Source: Algorimicrobium sediminis
GTDB lineage: Bacteria > Bacteroidota > Bacteroidia > Flavobacteriales > Flavobacteriaceae
Length of the DNA stretch: 64,000 bases
Assembly: GCF_042684585.1 (NCBI RefSeq)
Contig: NZ_JBHULS010000002.1
Coordinates: 248,001-312,000, forward strand
Direction: 5' to 3'
The first letter of the stretch is position 1, and each line of letters starts with the position of its first letter. Of this stretch, positions 45,044 to 54,142 are shown in pieces. The notes under the pieces are model-generated. The model was given only the letters and a program-made list of their open reading frames with translations, ran no database searches and was not told the origin of the DNA. The position numbers and the translations under genes are program-made.

Positions 45044-45853
45044 ATGAAAGATAAGAGGATATTATATGTATCATCTGAAGTAGTTCCATATTTACCCGAA
45101 ACCGAAATTTCTTCTATGTCGTTTGAAACCCCTAGAATGGTAAACCAACTGGGTGGACAAATTAGAATTTTCATGCCGCGCTACGGCAACATTAACGAGC
45201 GCAGACACCAACTGCACGAGGTTATAAGATTATCTGGAATTAACCTGGTTATTAACGATTTAGACATGCCCTTAATCATAAAAGTGGCTTCCATACCAAA
45301 AGAGCGCATTCAGGTATATTTTATTGATAATGACGAGTACTTTAAACGAAAAGCCACCTTAACAGACGAGGAGGGTAACCTATTTCCAGATAATGACGAA
45401 CGGGCTATATTTTTTGCAAAAGGCGTAATTGAAACAGTAAAAAAACTAAACTGGTCGCCAGATATTATTCATGTACATGGCTGGTTAGCATCCTTATTAC
45501 CTGTATATTTAAAAGAATACTATAAAGACGAACCACTATTTAACGACAGTAAAATAGTAACATCGGTATACAGCCAGAGTTTTGATGGCACCTTAAACAA
45601 GGACATGTTTAACAAAATAAAATTCGATAACATCAGCGAAGACGCTATAGAAATACTGAAAGATCCAACCTACACCAATGTCATGAAAGTGGCTATCAAT
45701 TATTCGGATGCCTTAATAAAAGGATCGGAAGACCTTCCTGAAGATTTAACAAAACATTTAAACGATTCTAAAAAACCTGTTTTAGATTACAAGCCCAAAG
45801 ATGAGTTTGGCGAAGCCTATGCCGAATTTTACAATTCCAAGGTATTAAGCTAA
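45044..45853 (+). CDS. Glycogen/starch synthase N-terminal domain-only protein
   Basis: 269 residues from the ATG at 45044 (MKDKRILYVSSEVVPYLPE). It matches the N-terminal Rossmann half of GT5 glycogen synthases (RILYVSSEVVPYL, GGQIRIFMPRYG, DIIHVHGWLASLLPVYLK), but the C-terminal GT-B half is absent and the ADP-glucose-binding KxGGL at the N-terminus is replaced by ETEISSMSF. So it is unlikely to make glycogen. It lies 22 bp before the DUF4270 lipoprotein and glmS, which suggests a cell-envelope or aminosugar link. Not a frameshift fragment: the reading frame ends cleanly and the next gene starts at once. Confidence 0.82.
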   Translation: MKDKRILYVSSEVVPYLPETEISSMSFETPRMVNQLGGQIRIFMPRYGNINERRHQLHEVIRLSGINLVINDLDMPLIIKVASIPKERIQVYFIDNDEYFKRKATLTDEEGNLFPDNDERAIFFAKGVIETVKKLNWSPDIIHVHGWLASLLPVYLKEYYKDEPLFNDSKIVTSVYSQSFDGTLNKDMFNKIKFDNISEDAIEILKDPTYTNVMKVAINYSDALIKGSEDLPEDLTKHLNDSKKPVLDYKPKDEFGEAYAEFYNSKVLS

Positions 45854-45875
45854 ACCTTTGTGCTAATTTTTTACT

Positions 45876-47507
45876 ATGAAAAAAACAAAAAACGTGTATA
45901 AAACATTGGCAGCGGCTGGCTGCTTATTGTTAACTCTTGTCTCTTGCGAAAAAGATTTTTCAACTATTGAAAGTGAAATTGAAGGTATAAAAAACTTTAC
46001 AACTACCGGCAATCTTTTCCCGGCTGTTATGTACACAAAAAAGTTAAACCCGGTTCAAACTAATAACCTATCCTCAAATTTACTGGGCATATACACAGAC
46101 AATATTTACGGTAAAACAACAGCCAATGTGGTTACACAGGTGGTTCCGGCCTCATTCCAATTTAATTTTGGCGAAGAACCGCAAGTAGAATCTGTTTATT
46201 TAACCATTCCCTACTACTCCACAGTATCTGGCACGGACGATGAAGGAAATGACACCTACACCCTAGACTCTATTTTTGGCGGAAACGAGAGCGTTAAATT
46301 GTCTATTTACGAAAACACGTACTTTATTCGTGATTTTGATCCAAGTTCCGAGCAAACAGAAGCTCAAAAATTTTATTCCAATGCCAACGAAACCATAAAT
46401 TTCGACAATTATACAGGGCAATTATTTAGTGTTTTACCCGAACACGTACCTAGCCCTTCTGCCATTCCTATTGAAGAATTTAATGAGGAAACTGGCGAAG
46501 AAGAAGAAACAAGTAGGTTAGCACCTAGTTTATATGTGCGCCTAGATAATAGTACCAACTTCTGGGACGATTTGTTTTTCTTTAACACCGAAAATCCCGG
46601 TTCACAACCCGAATTAAGCAATCAAAATAACTTTAAAAATTATTTTAGAGGGCTTTATTTTAAAGTTGAAGATAACAACAACAAAGGCAATATGGCCATG
46701 ATGGATTTTTCCAGAGGCACCATTGTTATAAATTATAGTTCCCTAACAGAAACCGTTTTAGATGAAAATGGCAACCCTGAAGAAATTCGTGAAGACCGTA
46801 AAATAACCCTAAACCTTTCGGGTAACCGTGTAAATACCATTGAAAACGACGCCAATGTAAAAGCTGTAATAGAAAATGCCACCGCTAATACCGATGTGGT
46901 AAATGGCGCTAACGCAGTTTACCTAAAAGGCGGCGAAGGAAGCTTTGCTGTAGTCGATTTGTTTTCAGGCACCACACAAGACGCTAGTGGCGCTACCGTG
47001 CCCGCTTTGGAATATTTTAAAAGTAAAAAGGATAACTGGATTATAAACCAAGCTAACTTAACCGTATTTGTAAACCAAAACGAGGTAAATAACGCTAACC
47101 AAGAACCCGAACGCGTTATCCTTTACGATCTTAAAAACAATGTTCCTATTATAGATTACTACCTGGACACCTCGGTAAATACCACACAGCCAATAAACTC
47201 GCGCATTAACTACGCCTCTCGATTAAAACGCGATAGTAATAACAAAGGACTGTATTACAAATTAAGGCTTACCGAACATGTAAACAACATTTTACTTCGG
47301 GATTCTACCAATTTAAAACTCGGTATATTAATTACATCTAACATAAATTTAACAACCAATGGCAGTATTTTAAACAATGTAACAGACAAAATTCCAACCA
47401 GCTCAATTTTATCGCCTCGAGGTACCGTTTTATACGGAAGCAATCCAAGTGTACCCGAAACAAAAAAAGTTAAATTCGAAATTTTTTATACAGAACCTAA
47501 TAAATAA
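45876..47507 (+). CDS. DUF4270 family lipoprotein
   Basis: 543 residues with a lipoprotein signal (lipobox TLVSCEKDF, Cys about 25). The body has the DUF4270 pattern: alternating β-strand segments with acidic inserts (EEFNEETGEEEETS), YFRGLYFKVEDNN, and a C-terminal β region. Family members are Bacteroidota-specific surface or periplasmic lipoproteins of unknown role. It is sandwiched between the GT5-like gene (22 bp) and glmS (6 bp), so likely in one operon. Confidence 0.88.
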   Translation: MKKTKNVYKTLAAAGCLLLTLVSCEKDFSTIESEIEGIKNFTTTGNLFPAVMYTKKLNPVQTNNLSSNLLGIYTDNIYGKTTANVVTQVVPASFQFNFGEEPQVESVYLTIPYYSTVSGTDDEGNDTYTLDSIFGGNESVKLSIYENTYFIRDFDPSSEQTEAQKFYSNANETINFDNYTGQLFSVLPEHVPSPSAIPIEEFNEETGEEEETSRLAPSLYVRLDNSTNFWDDLFFFNTENPGSQPELSNQNNFKNYFRGLYFKVEDNNNKGNMAMMDFSRGTIVINYSSLTETVLDENGNPEEIREDRKITLNLSGNRVNTIENDANVKAVIENATANTDVVNGANAVYLKGGEGSFAVVDLFSGTTQDASGATVPALEYFKSKKDNWIINQANLTVFVNQNEVNNANQEPERVILYDLKNNVPIIDYYLDTSVNTTQPINSRINYASRLKRDSNNKGLYYKLRLTEHVNNILLRDSTNLKLGILITSNINLTTNGSILNNVTDKIPTSSILSPRGTVLYGSNPSVPETKKVKFEIFYTEPNK

Positions 47508-47513
47508 AATAAG

Positions 47514-49361
47514 ATGTGTGGAATAGTAGGATATATTGGTAAACGCGATGCGTACCCAATAGTTATTCAAGGTTTAAAACGACTGGAATACAGAGGCTAT
47601 GATAGTGCTGGTATTGCACTTTATGACGGCGCTAATTTAAAAGTTTGTAAAACAGCAGGCAAAGTAAGCGATTTAGAAAAACAGGTAGCAGAAGAAATAA
47701 CTACCAACGGTTCTATAGCTATAGGCCATACCCGTTGGGCAACGCATGGCGAACCGAACCAAGTAAACGCCCATCCGCATTACTCCAATTCTGGCGATTT
47801 AGTTATTATTCATAACGGCATTATTGAAAACTACGACGCCTTAAAAAAAGAATTAACGGCGCGTGGCTACACCTTTAAATCGGATACAGATACCGAAGTT
47901 TTAATTAACTTAATTGAAGATGTAAAAATAAAAGAAAACGTAAAACTAGGTAAAGCCGTTCAAATAGCACTTAATCAAGTTATTGGCGCTTATGCCATTG
48001 CCGTTTTCGATAAAAACAAACCAGACGAAATAGTTATAGCCCGTTTAGGTAGCCCCTTGGCGGTAGGTATTGGCGAAGATGAATTTTTTATTGCCAGCGA
48101 TGCCTCACCATTTATAGAATACACCAAAAACGCAGTATATCTGGAGGATGAAGAAATGGCTATTATACGCTTAGGCAAAGCCATTAAGGTTCGCAAAATT
48201 AAAGACGACTCTCTAGTAGTGCCTTATGTTCAAGAACTACAATTAAATTTAGAGCAAATTGAAAAAGGGGGGTATCCTCATTTCATGCTTAAAGAAATTT
48301 TTGAACAACCCAACGCTATAAAAGACACCTACCGCGGCAGACTCCTTGCTAAAGAAGGTATTATACGCATGGCCGGTATTACGGATAATTTAGAGCGTTT
48401 TTTAAATGCCAATCGCATAATTATTGTGGCTTGTGGCACTAGTTGGCATGCGGGTTTAGTGGCAGAATATATATTTGAAGATTTAGCGCGTATTCCTGTA
48501 GAAGTAGAATATGCATCGGAGTTTAGATACCGAAATCCTGTAATAACCGACAAAGATGTGGTTATAGCCATTTCGCAATCGGGAGAAACAGCAGATACCT
48601 TGGCCGCTATTAAATTAGCAAAAGCTCATGGTGCATTTGTTTTTGGGGTTTGTAATGTGGTTGGCTCCTCCATAGCGCGCGAAACACATGCCGGCGCCTA
48701 CACCCATGCGGGGCCCGAAATTGGCGTAGCGTCCACTAAAGCTTTTACCACCCAAATTACGGTATTAACCTTAATAGCCTTGAAACTTGCTAAAAGTAAT
48801 GGCGCCATGTCTAATTCAGAGTTCCATTATCACCTACAGGAATTGGAACTGATACCGGACAAGGTAGCCCAAGTGTTACAAGCGGATGCTCACATTAAAG
48901 CCATAGCAGACATTTATAAAAACGCCAAAAATTGTTTGTATTTGGGCAGGGGTTACAATTTTCCGGTTGCTTTGGAAGGCGCTCTAAAATTAAAAGAAAT
49001 CTCGTATATCCATGCCGAAGGTTATCCAGCCGCAGAAATGAAACATGGCCCGATAGCCTTAATAGATGAGCAAATGCCAATTGTAGTTATTGCTACCAAA
49101 AAAGGCCATTACGAAAAAGTAGTTAGTAATATTGAAGAAATACGCGCCCGGAAAGGCAAAATAATTGGTATTGTTACGGCTGGCGACACCAATGTAAAAC
49201 AATTAGCAGACCACGTTATAGAAGTGCCAGAAACACCGGAATGCTTATCGCCTTTACTCACTACCATACCATTGCAGCTATTATCGTATCACATAGCCGT
49301 TATGTTAGGAAAAAATGTAGATCAACCCCGAAATTTAGCCAAATCGGTTACAGTGGAGTAA
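47514..49361 (+). CDS. glmS: Glutamine-fructose-6-phosphate aminotransferase
   Basis: 615 residues. Makes glucosamine-6-phosphate, the entry to peptidoglycan and LPS aminosugars. N-terminal glutaminase domain with the catalytic Cys at position 2 (MCGIVGYIG) and HTRWATHGEPN. Two SIS domains follow, with ACGTSWHAGLVA and SQSGETADTLAA. C-terminal DQPRNLAKSVTVE is canonical. 6 bp after the DUF4270 gene. I see no glmS ribozyme upstream, as expected outside Firmicutes. Confidence 0.98.
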   Translation: MCGIVGYIGKRDAYPIVIQGLKRLEYRGYDSAGIALYDGANLKVCKTAGKVSDLEKQVAEEITTNGSIAIGHTRWATHGEPNQVNAHPHYSNSGDLVIIHNGIIENYDALKKELTARGYTFKSDTDTEVLINLIEDVKIKENVKLGKAVQIALNQVIGAYAIAVFDKNKPDEIVIARLGSPLAVGIGEDEFFIASDASPFIEYTKNAVYLEDEEMAIIRLGKAIKVRKIKDDSLVVPYVQELQLNLEQIEKGGYPHFMLKEIFEQPNAIKDTYRGRLLAKEGIIRMAGITDNLERFLNANRIIIVACGTSWHAGLVAEYIFEDLARIPVEVEYASEFRYRNPVITDKDVVIAISQSGETADTLAAIKLAKAHGAFVFGVCNVVGSSIARETHAGAYTHAGPEIGVASTKAFTTQITVLTLIALKLAKSNGAMSNSEFHYHLQELELIPDKVAQVLQADAHIKAIADIYKNAKNCLYLGRGYNFPVALEGALKLKEISYIHAEGYPAAEMKHGPIALIDEQMPIVVIATKKGHYEKVVSNIEEIRARKGKIIGIVTAGDTNVKQLADHVIEVPETPECLSPLLTTIPLQLLSYHIAVMLGKNVDQPRNLAKSVTVE

Positions 49362-49386
49362 ACACGTTTCAAAATCGTATCTAATT

Positions 49387-49428
49387 AAGGCATATTTAGT
49401 TATCTTCAAAAAATACTAAATATGCCTT
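49387..49428 (+). terminator. Terminator after glmS
   Basis: AAGGCATATTTAGT (49387-49400) pairs with ACTAAATATGCCTT (49415-49428) around a 14-base loop, then TCTGTTTTT. It closes the GT5-like/DUF4270/glmS operon and separates it from the TonB receptor. Confidence 0.8.
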
Positions 49429-49517
49429 TCTGTTTTTGGATATTTTACTTAAAATTTCTATTAAGTTTTGTTATTATTCTATATCTTGCTACTATAATAA
49501 CTAACTTAAACGAAAAA

Positions 49518-52247
49518 ATGAAATCAATTCTTTCTATTCTATTGTTGTTTTTCGGTGCAGTAACTTTCGCCCAAACAACAATTTCGGGAACCGTTGTGGA
49601 CAATAACGAACAACCTATACCAGGTGCCAACGTTATTGTTGTGGGAACCAATACGGGTACCATTACCGATTTTGACGGTATGTTTACAATAACCACAACA
49701 CAAACGCCTCCGTTTACCATTCAGGCTAGTAGTATCGGTTTTGAGTCGGCTTCTCAAGAAGTAAGCGCCAGCGCCTCCAACTTAAAATTAGTACTTACAG
49801 AAGGGACCTCTCTGGACGAAGTAGTTATTTCCGCTTCCCGTACGCCGGAACGTATTTTTGAGTCGCCTGTAACGGTAGAGCGCTTTGGTTTAAAAGAAAT
49901 TAAAAACACGGCTTCAGCCGATTTTTACGATGGGCTCGAAAACTTGAAAGGTGTAGACGTAAACACCAATAGTTTAACATTTAAATCCGTTAACACCCGT
50001 GGCTTCGCCTCTTTTTCTAACACGCGTTTTATGCAGTTAGTAGACGGAATGGATAACTCCACACCAGCCTTAAACTTTCCAATAGGAAACTTGGTAGGTA
50101 TGAACGAAACCGATGTTTTAAGCGTTGAATTACTGCCAGGAGCGGCCTCCGCACTATACGGTGCAAACGCTTTTAATGGTATTTTGTTTATGCGTAGTAA
50201 AAATCCTTTCGATCATGAAGGCATTAGTGGATACGTAAAACGTGGTATTACCTCCCAAGATGCGGGTGGCGATAATCCATACACCGATGTTGGTATTCGT
50301 ATGGCACACAAATTTTCAGATAAGTTTGCCGCAAAAGTAAATTTTGGTTGGTTAAATGGTACCGACTGGGTAGCTAATAATTACGAAGGAAAACCAGGCA
50401 CAGGCGCTACCAGAGCGTCTGTAGATTACGATGGTTACAACGTATACGGCGATGAAGTGTCTACAAACATAAAGGCTGCTGCTGGCGGTTCTGGAATTAT
50501 TCCTAACGTAAATGTTAGTAGAACGGGTTATGAAGAACGCGACTTACTAGATTACAACGCCGAAAGTATTAAGGCAGATTGGGGCTTATACTACCGCCCT
50601 TGGGCAAACGATTTTGAAATTGCTTATGTTGGAAAAATTGGTACCGGTTCTACAATTTACCAAGGTACCAACCGCTACAACATTGATAACTTTACACAGC
50701 AACAGCATAAAATTGAAGTGCGTAACGATAATTTCTTTGCTAGAGGGTATGTAGTGGCCGATAAAGCAGGCGATTCCTACGATATGGTTTTTACCGGTAT
50801 TAACATAAACCGCTCATGGAAAAGTGACGAAGACTGGTTTGGCGACTATATTACAACCTTTGCTGGTGCCACTTTAGGAGGTGCATCCGAAACACAAGCG
50901 CACCAAGTTGCCCGCCAAGTTGCCGATACTGGCCGATTAATTCCGGGGACTCAAGAATTTAAAAACGCCTTTAACAAGGTAATTGCTAATCCCGATTTAT
51001 CGGTAGGTTCGCAGTTTAAAGATGCTTCAAAATATTACCATTCCGATGCTAATTACAACTTTAGCCATTTAATAGATTTCGCCGAAATTCAAGTTGGTGG
51101 CTCGTTCAGACAATACGACCTTAATTCATCTGGCACTATTTATACCGATTTTGATGGACCTATTCGCTATTCGGAATTTGGTGTATATACACAAATTCAA
51201 AAACAACTGGAACTTAACGAGGGCTTGGAACTAAAATTAACTGGATCCATCCGTTATGATAAATCGGAATTATTTGACGGCTTTTTATCGCCTCGTATTT
51301 CCGCAGGTTTCACTATTAACGAGAATCACAATATCCGTGGCTCTTTCCAAACAGGTTTTAGAAACCCTACAACACAAGATTTATTTATTGGTTTAGATTC
51401 TGGCCGTGCTGTACTTGTAGGGTCTGCTGCTAGCAATCTAGATCGGGATGTACGAACTTATAGCGTGAGTCAAATTGCACAAAACGAATTAGGACAAAGC
51501 GCTAGTGCTGTTATTTCAGGTCGTGCTGCCTACGAAAACTCCTTTACCTTAAACTCGGTTCAAAACGGTGCACCTGTTGCTTCGGATGTCGATCTAGTGA
51601 AGCCAGAGCAAGTGTCTTCTATAGAAATTGGATACCGCGGAAAATTAAACCGTTTAATTGTAGACGCCAGTGTTTATTTTAACTCGTACTCCGATTTTAT
51701 TTCAAGCGAATTTGTTGTTGTACCGCTTTACGGTCAGGTTGGCGATAATTCCTTATCGTTACTTGCCTTACAAAACGGCGACTTTAAAGCTTACCAAACG
51801 TACACCAACTCCGATGCCAATATAGAATCCTATGGTGCTGCCATTGGCCTGTCTACCAAAGTTTTTGGCAATTTTGATATTAGTGGAAGCTACACCTTTA
51901 CAAAACAAGAATTTGATCAGTCCAAATACCCAGATTTCAGAACCTTATTTAACACACCAGAACACAAAGCTAAAATGTCTTTTGGAAATACTAATGTATA
52001 TAGCAATTTAGGTTTTAATGTTGCTTGGAGATGGAGTGATTCTTATTTCTGGCAAGCCACTTTTGGCGATGGTAACATTCCGGCATTCCACACCGTAGAT
52101 GCACAGATAAGCTACACCATTCCAAAAATTAAATCGGTACTAAAAGTTGGTGCTACCAACCTATTAGGCGATGAGTATTTTACAGCTATTGGTACAGGCT
52201 ATATTGGTTCTATGTACTACGCTTCTATAGTAATTAACAACTTATAA
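49518..52247 (+). CDS. TonB-dependent receptor with CarboxypepD_reg-like domain
   Basis: 909 residues from the ATG at 49518, which gives a signal peptide (MKSILSILLLFFGAVTFAQ). A frame open from 49422 runs through the glmS terminator and is rejected. CarboxypepD_reg-like domain (about 20-95), TonB-box stretch (LDEVVISASR), plug (about 115-230, with FMQLVDGMDNSTPALN and LLPGAASALYGANAFNG) and barrel. It is followed after 105 bp by an SGNH-type lipoprotein gene, suggesting a lipid- or acyl-related uptake pair. Ligand not known. Confidence 0.92.
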   Translation: MKSILSILLLFFGAVTFAQTTISGTVVDNNEQPIPGANVIVVGTNTGTITDFDGMFTITTTQTPPFTIQASSIGFESASQEVSASASNLKLVLTEGTSLDEVVISASRTPERIFESPVTVERFGLKEIKNTASADFYDGLENLKGVDVNTNSLTFKSVNTRGFASFSNTRFMQLVDGMDNSTPALNFPIGNLVGMNETDVLSVELLPGAASALYGANAFNGILFMRSKNPFDHEGISGYVKRGITSQDAGGDNPYTDVGIRMAHKFSDKFAAKVNFGWLNGTDWVANNYEGKPGTGATRASVDYDGYNVYGDEVSTNIKAAAGGSGIIPNVNVSRTGYEERDLLDYNAESIKADWGLYYRPWANDFEIAYVGKIGTGSTIYQGTNRYNIDNFTQQQHKIEVRNDNFFARGYVVADKAGDSYDMVFTGININRSWKSDEDWFGDYITTFAGATLGGASETQAHQVARQVADTGRLIPGTQEFKNAFNKVIANPDLSVGSQFKDASKYYHSDANYNFSHLIDFAEIQVGGSFRQYDLNSSGTIYTDFDGPIRYSEFGVYTQIQKQLELNEGLELKLTGSIRYDKSELFDGFLSPRISAGFTINENHNIRGSFQTGFRNPTTQDLFIGLDSGRAVLVGSAASNLDRDVRTYSVSQIAQNELGQSASAVISGRAAYENSFTLNSVQNGAPVASDVDLVKPEQVSSIEIGYRGKLNRLIVDASVYFNSYSDFISSEFVVVPLYGQVGDNSLSLLALQNGDFKAYQTYTNSDANIESYGAAIGLSTKVFGNFDISGSYTFTKQEFDQSKYPDFRTLFNTPEHKAKMSFGNTNVYSNLGFNVAWRWSDSYFWQATFGDGNIPAFHTVDAQISYTIPKIKSVLKVGATNLLGDEYFTAIGTGYIGSMYYASIVINNL

Positions 52248-52264
52248 GATAATCATGACGCAGG

Positions 52265-52298
52265 CTAGCGCTATGTCCAATTTTTACTATGGCGCTAG
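52265..52298 (+). other. Intercistronic hairpin between TonB receptor and SGNH lipoprotein genes
   Basis: CTAGCGCTAT (52265-52274) pairs with ATGGCGCTAG (52289-52298) with one G-T wobble around a 14-base loop. No T run follows, so it is more likely an mRNA processing or stabilising element than a full terminator. Confidence 0.5.
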
Positions 52299-52352
52299 TT
52301 ATAAAACCGAAATAGTATCGGTATCCTAATTAAGAAATAAAACATTACACTC

Positions 52353-53972
52353 ATGAAAAATATAACACGAGATTTTAAATATATATGTTTGCTAGCGGCA
52401 AGTATCACATTATCTGCATGTAGTAGCGATGATGATGGTGCAACAAACGCAGACATTCAGTACCCTGAATTAGTTTCGGGCGATGCTAACTTTTCAAAAT
52501 ATGTATCTGTTGGTGCATCTTTTACAGCAGGATATACAGACGGCGCTTTATTTGCTGCCGCCCAAAACAATTCATTTCCAAACATGCTGTCGCAAAAATT
52601 TGCATTAGCAGGTGGCGGGACCTTTACACAGCCGTTAATGGCCGATAATATTGGTGGTTTTGTAGCTGGCCCAACCGTTATTTTAAACCCAAGACTTTAT
52701 TTTAATGGTTCTGGACCAACACTTTTAGATGCCACACCTACCACACAAATTACCGATGTGCTTTCAGGACCTTTTAACAACTATGGCGTTCCTGGCTTAA
52801 AAAGTTTTCATTTAGCTGTACCGGGCTATGGCTTTGCTAACCCATATTTTGGGAGAATGGCCTCTAGCGCAGGTGCCACTGTAATTGGGGATGCCACAGC
52901 AGCCTCGGGAACATTTTTTACACTTTCGGAAATAGGTGGTAACGATGTTTTAGAGTACGCCTTATCTGGTGGAACAGGAATAGACCAAACAGGCAATCCA
53001 GACGCTACTACCTATGCTAAAGAAGACATTACAGACCCAACACTGTTTGCTAGCGTATATAACACCGTAGTTACCGCATTAACAGCTAATGGTGCCAAGG
53101 GTGTTGTAACCAATATCCCGTATATAACAAGTTTGGCGCACTTTACAACTGTCCCATACAATCCGTTAGACCCAAACGAAAATGCAAATTTTGCTTCACA
53201 AGTTCCAACCTTAAACAATGTTTTTGGCGCATTAAATCCAATATTTGAAGCGGTAGATCCAACGCGTACCATTGTTTTTTCGCAAACAGAACCTAGCCCC
53301 GTAGTTATTAAAGATGAATCCTTAACCGATATTTCAACTATTATAACCACGCAACTGCTAGCAAGTCCAACATTTCCTGCCTTTTTGGCCCAGTTTGGTT
53401 TACCACCAGCGGCCGCACCACTAGTAGCAGGTTTATTAGGGCAAACCTTTGGACAAACCAGACAAGCCACTGCAAACGATTTATTTGTGTTACCAAGTAG
53501 CCGTATAATAGGAAAAGTAAACCAAACCTACGCTGGCTTTTTAGAAGCACAAGGCTTATCTAATACCGTAGCCAGACAATTTGCTGTAGAAGGTGTGACC
53601 TTGCCATTAGAGGACAAATGGGTATTAATTCCAACCGAACAAACCGCTATTAAAAATGCCACCGATGCCTACAACGCCACCATCCAAAGTGTGGCAACCG
53701 ATAAAGGTTTAGCAATGGTAGATTTTAAAGGTATTTTAGACGAAGCAGCCGCAACAGGTTACGCTTCTGGAAATTATATTTACGATACGGCTTTAGTAAC
53801 CGGTGGTTTAATAAGTTTGGACGGTGTGCACTTAACCGCTAGAGGCTACGCCATTATTGCCAACGAAATAATGAAAGCCATAGACGCCACATACGGCAGT
53901 AATTTTGAAGCTTCCGGAAACTTGGTGGATCCGGGTAATTTTCCAACCAACTATCCGCCAACACTACGCTAA
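52353..53972 (+). CDS. SGNH/GDSL-hydrolase-like lipoprotein
   Basis: 539 residues with a lipoprotein signal (lipobox LSACSS). SGNH blocks: I is SVGASFTAGY (Ser kept, usual Asp of GDS is Ala), III is IGGNDVLEYA (Gly-Asn), V is LDGVHLTARGY (catalytic Asp-x-x-His). So the Ser-His-Asp triad looks complete. A roughly 200-residue insert separates blocks III and V. Likely outer-membrane esterase/lipase acting with the TonB receptor just upstream. Substrate unknown. Closed by a strong terminator. Confidence 0.82.
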   Translation: MKNITRDFKYICLLAASITLSACSSDDDGATNADIQYPELVSGDANFSKYVSVGASFTAGYTDGALFAAAQNNSFPNMLSQKFALAGGGTFTQPLMADNIGGFVAGPTVILNPRLYFNGSGPTLLDATPTTQITDVLSGPFNNYGVPGLKSFHLAVPGYGFANPYFGRMASSAGATVIGDATAASGTFFTLSEIGGNDVLEYALSGGTGIDQTGNPDATTYAKEDITDPTLFASVYNTVVTALTANGAKGVVTNIPYITSLAHFTTVPYNPLDPNENANFASQVPTLNNVFGALNPIFEAVDPTRTIVFSQTEPSPVVIKDESLTDISTIITTQLLASPTFPAFLAQFGLPPAAAPLVAGLLGQTFGQTRQATANDLFVLPSSRIIGKVNQTYAGFLEAQGLSNTVARQFAVEGVTLPLEDKWVLIPTEQTAIKNATDAYNATIQSVATDKGLAMVDFKGILDEAAATGYASGNYIYDTALVTGGLISLDGVHLTARGYAIIANEIMKAIDATYGSNFEASGNLVDPGNFPTNYPPTLR

Positions 53973-53993
53973 AAATATAAAAACACAGCCTTT

Positions 53994-54022
53994 AAAAACG
54001 CCCTTTAATCCAGGGCGTTTTT
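53994..54022 (+). terminator. Terminator after the SGNH lipoprotein gene
   Basis: AAAAACGCCCT (53994-54004) pairs with AGGGCGTTTTT (54012-54022) around a 7-base loop, a perfect 11-bp stem with a T run. Confidence 0.85.
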
Positions 54023-54046
54023 GGTATAAAAAAAAACCCAAAATTT

Positions 54047-54080
54047 TTGATACAGTTTTTAATTTAAAACCCATATCTTT
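54047..54080 (+). promoter_or_regulatory. Probable promoter for atpD-atpC
   Basis: TTG at 54047-54049, a 23-base spacer and TATCTTTC at 54073-54080, one mismatch from TAnnTTTG. It leaves a leader of roughly 60 bases before the atpD ATG at 54143. Confidence 0.45.
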
Positions 54081-54142
54081 CCATCGCGAAAACAGTAGGT
54101 GTTTTCATTGAATTAAATTGCATAATATTAAACACATAAGTA

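Noticed and set aside
45044..45853. Frameshift as the reason for the short glycogen-synthase-like gene
   Set aside because: The next gene, with its own lipoprotein signal, starts 22 bp after the stop, and no GT-B C-terminal sequence is found in any frame nearby.
47360..47513. A glmS ribozyme upstream of glmS
   Set aside because: The start is 6 bp after the DUF4270 stop, inside a coding operon, and no ribozyme-like structure is seen.
49422..49517. An upstream extension of the TonB receptor at 49518
   Set aside because: It would start within the glmS terminator and place 32 extra hydrophobic residues before a clean signal peptide.
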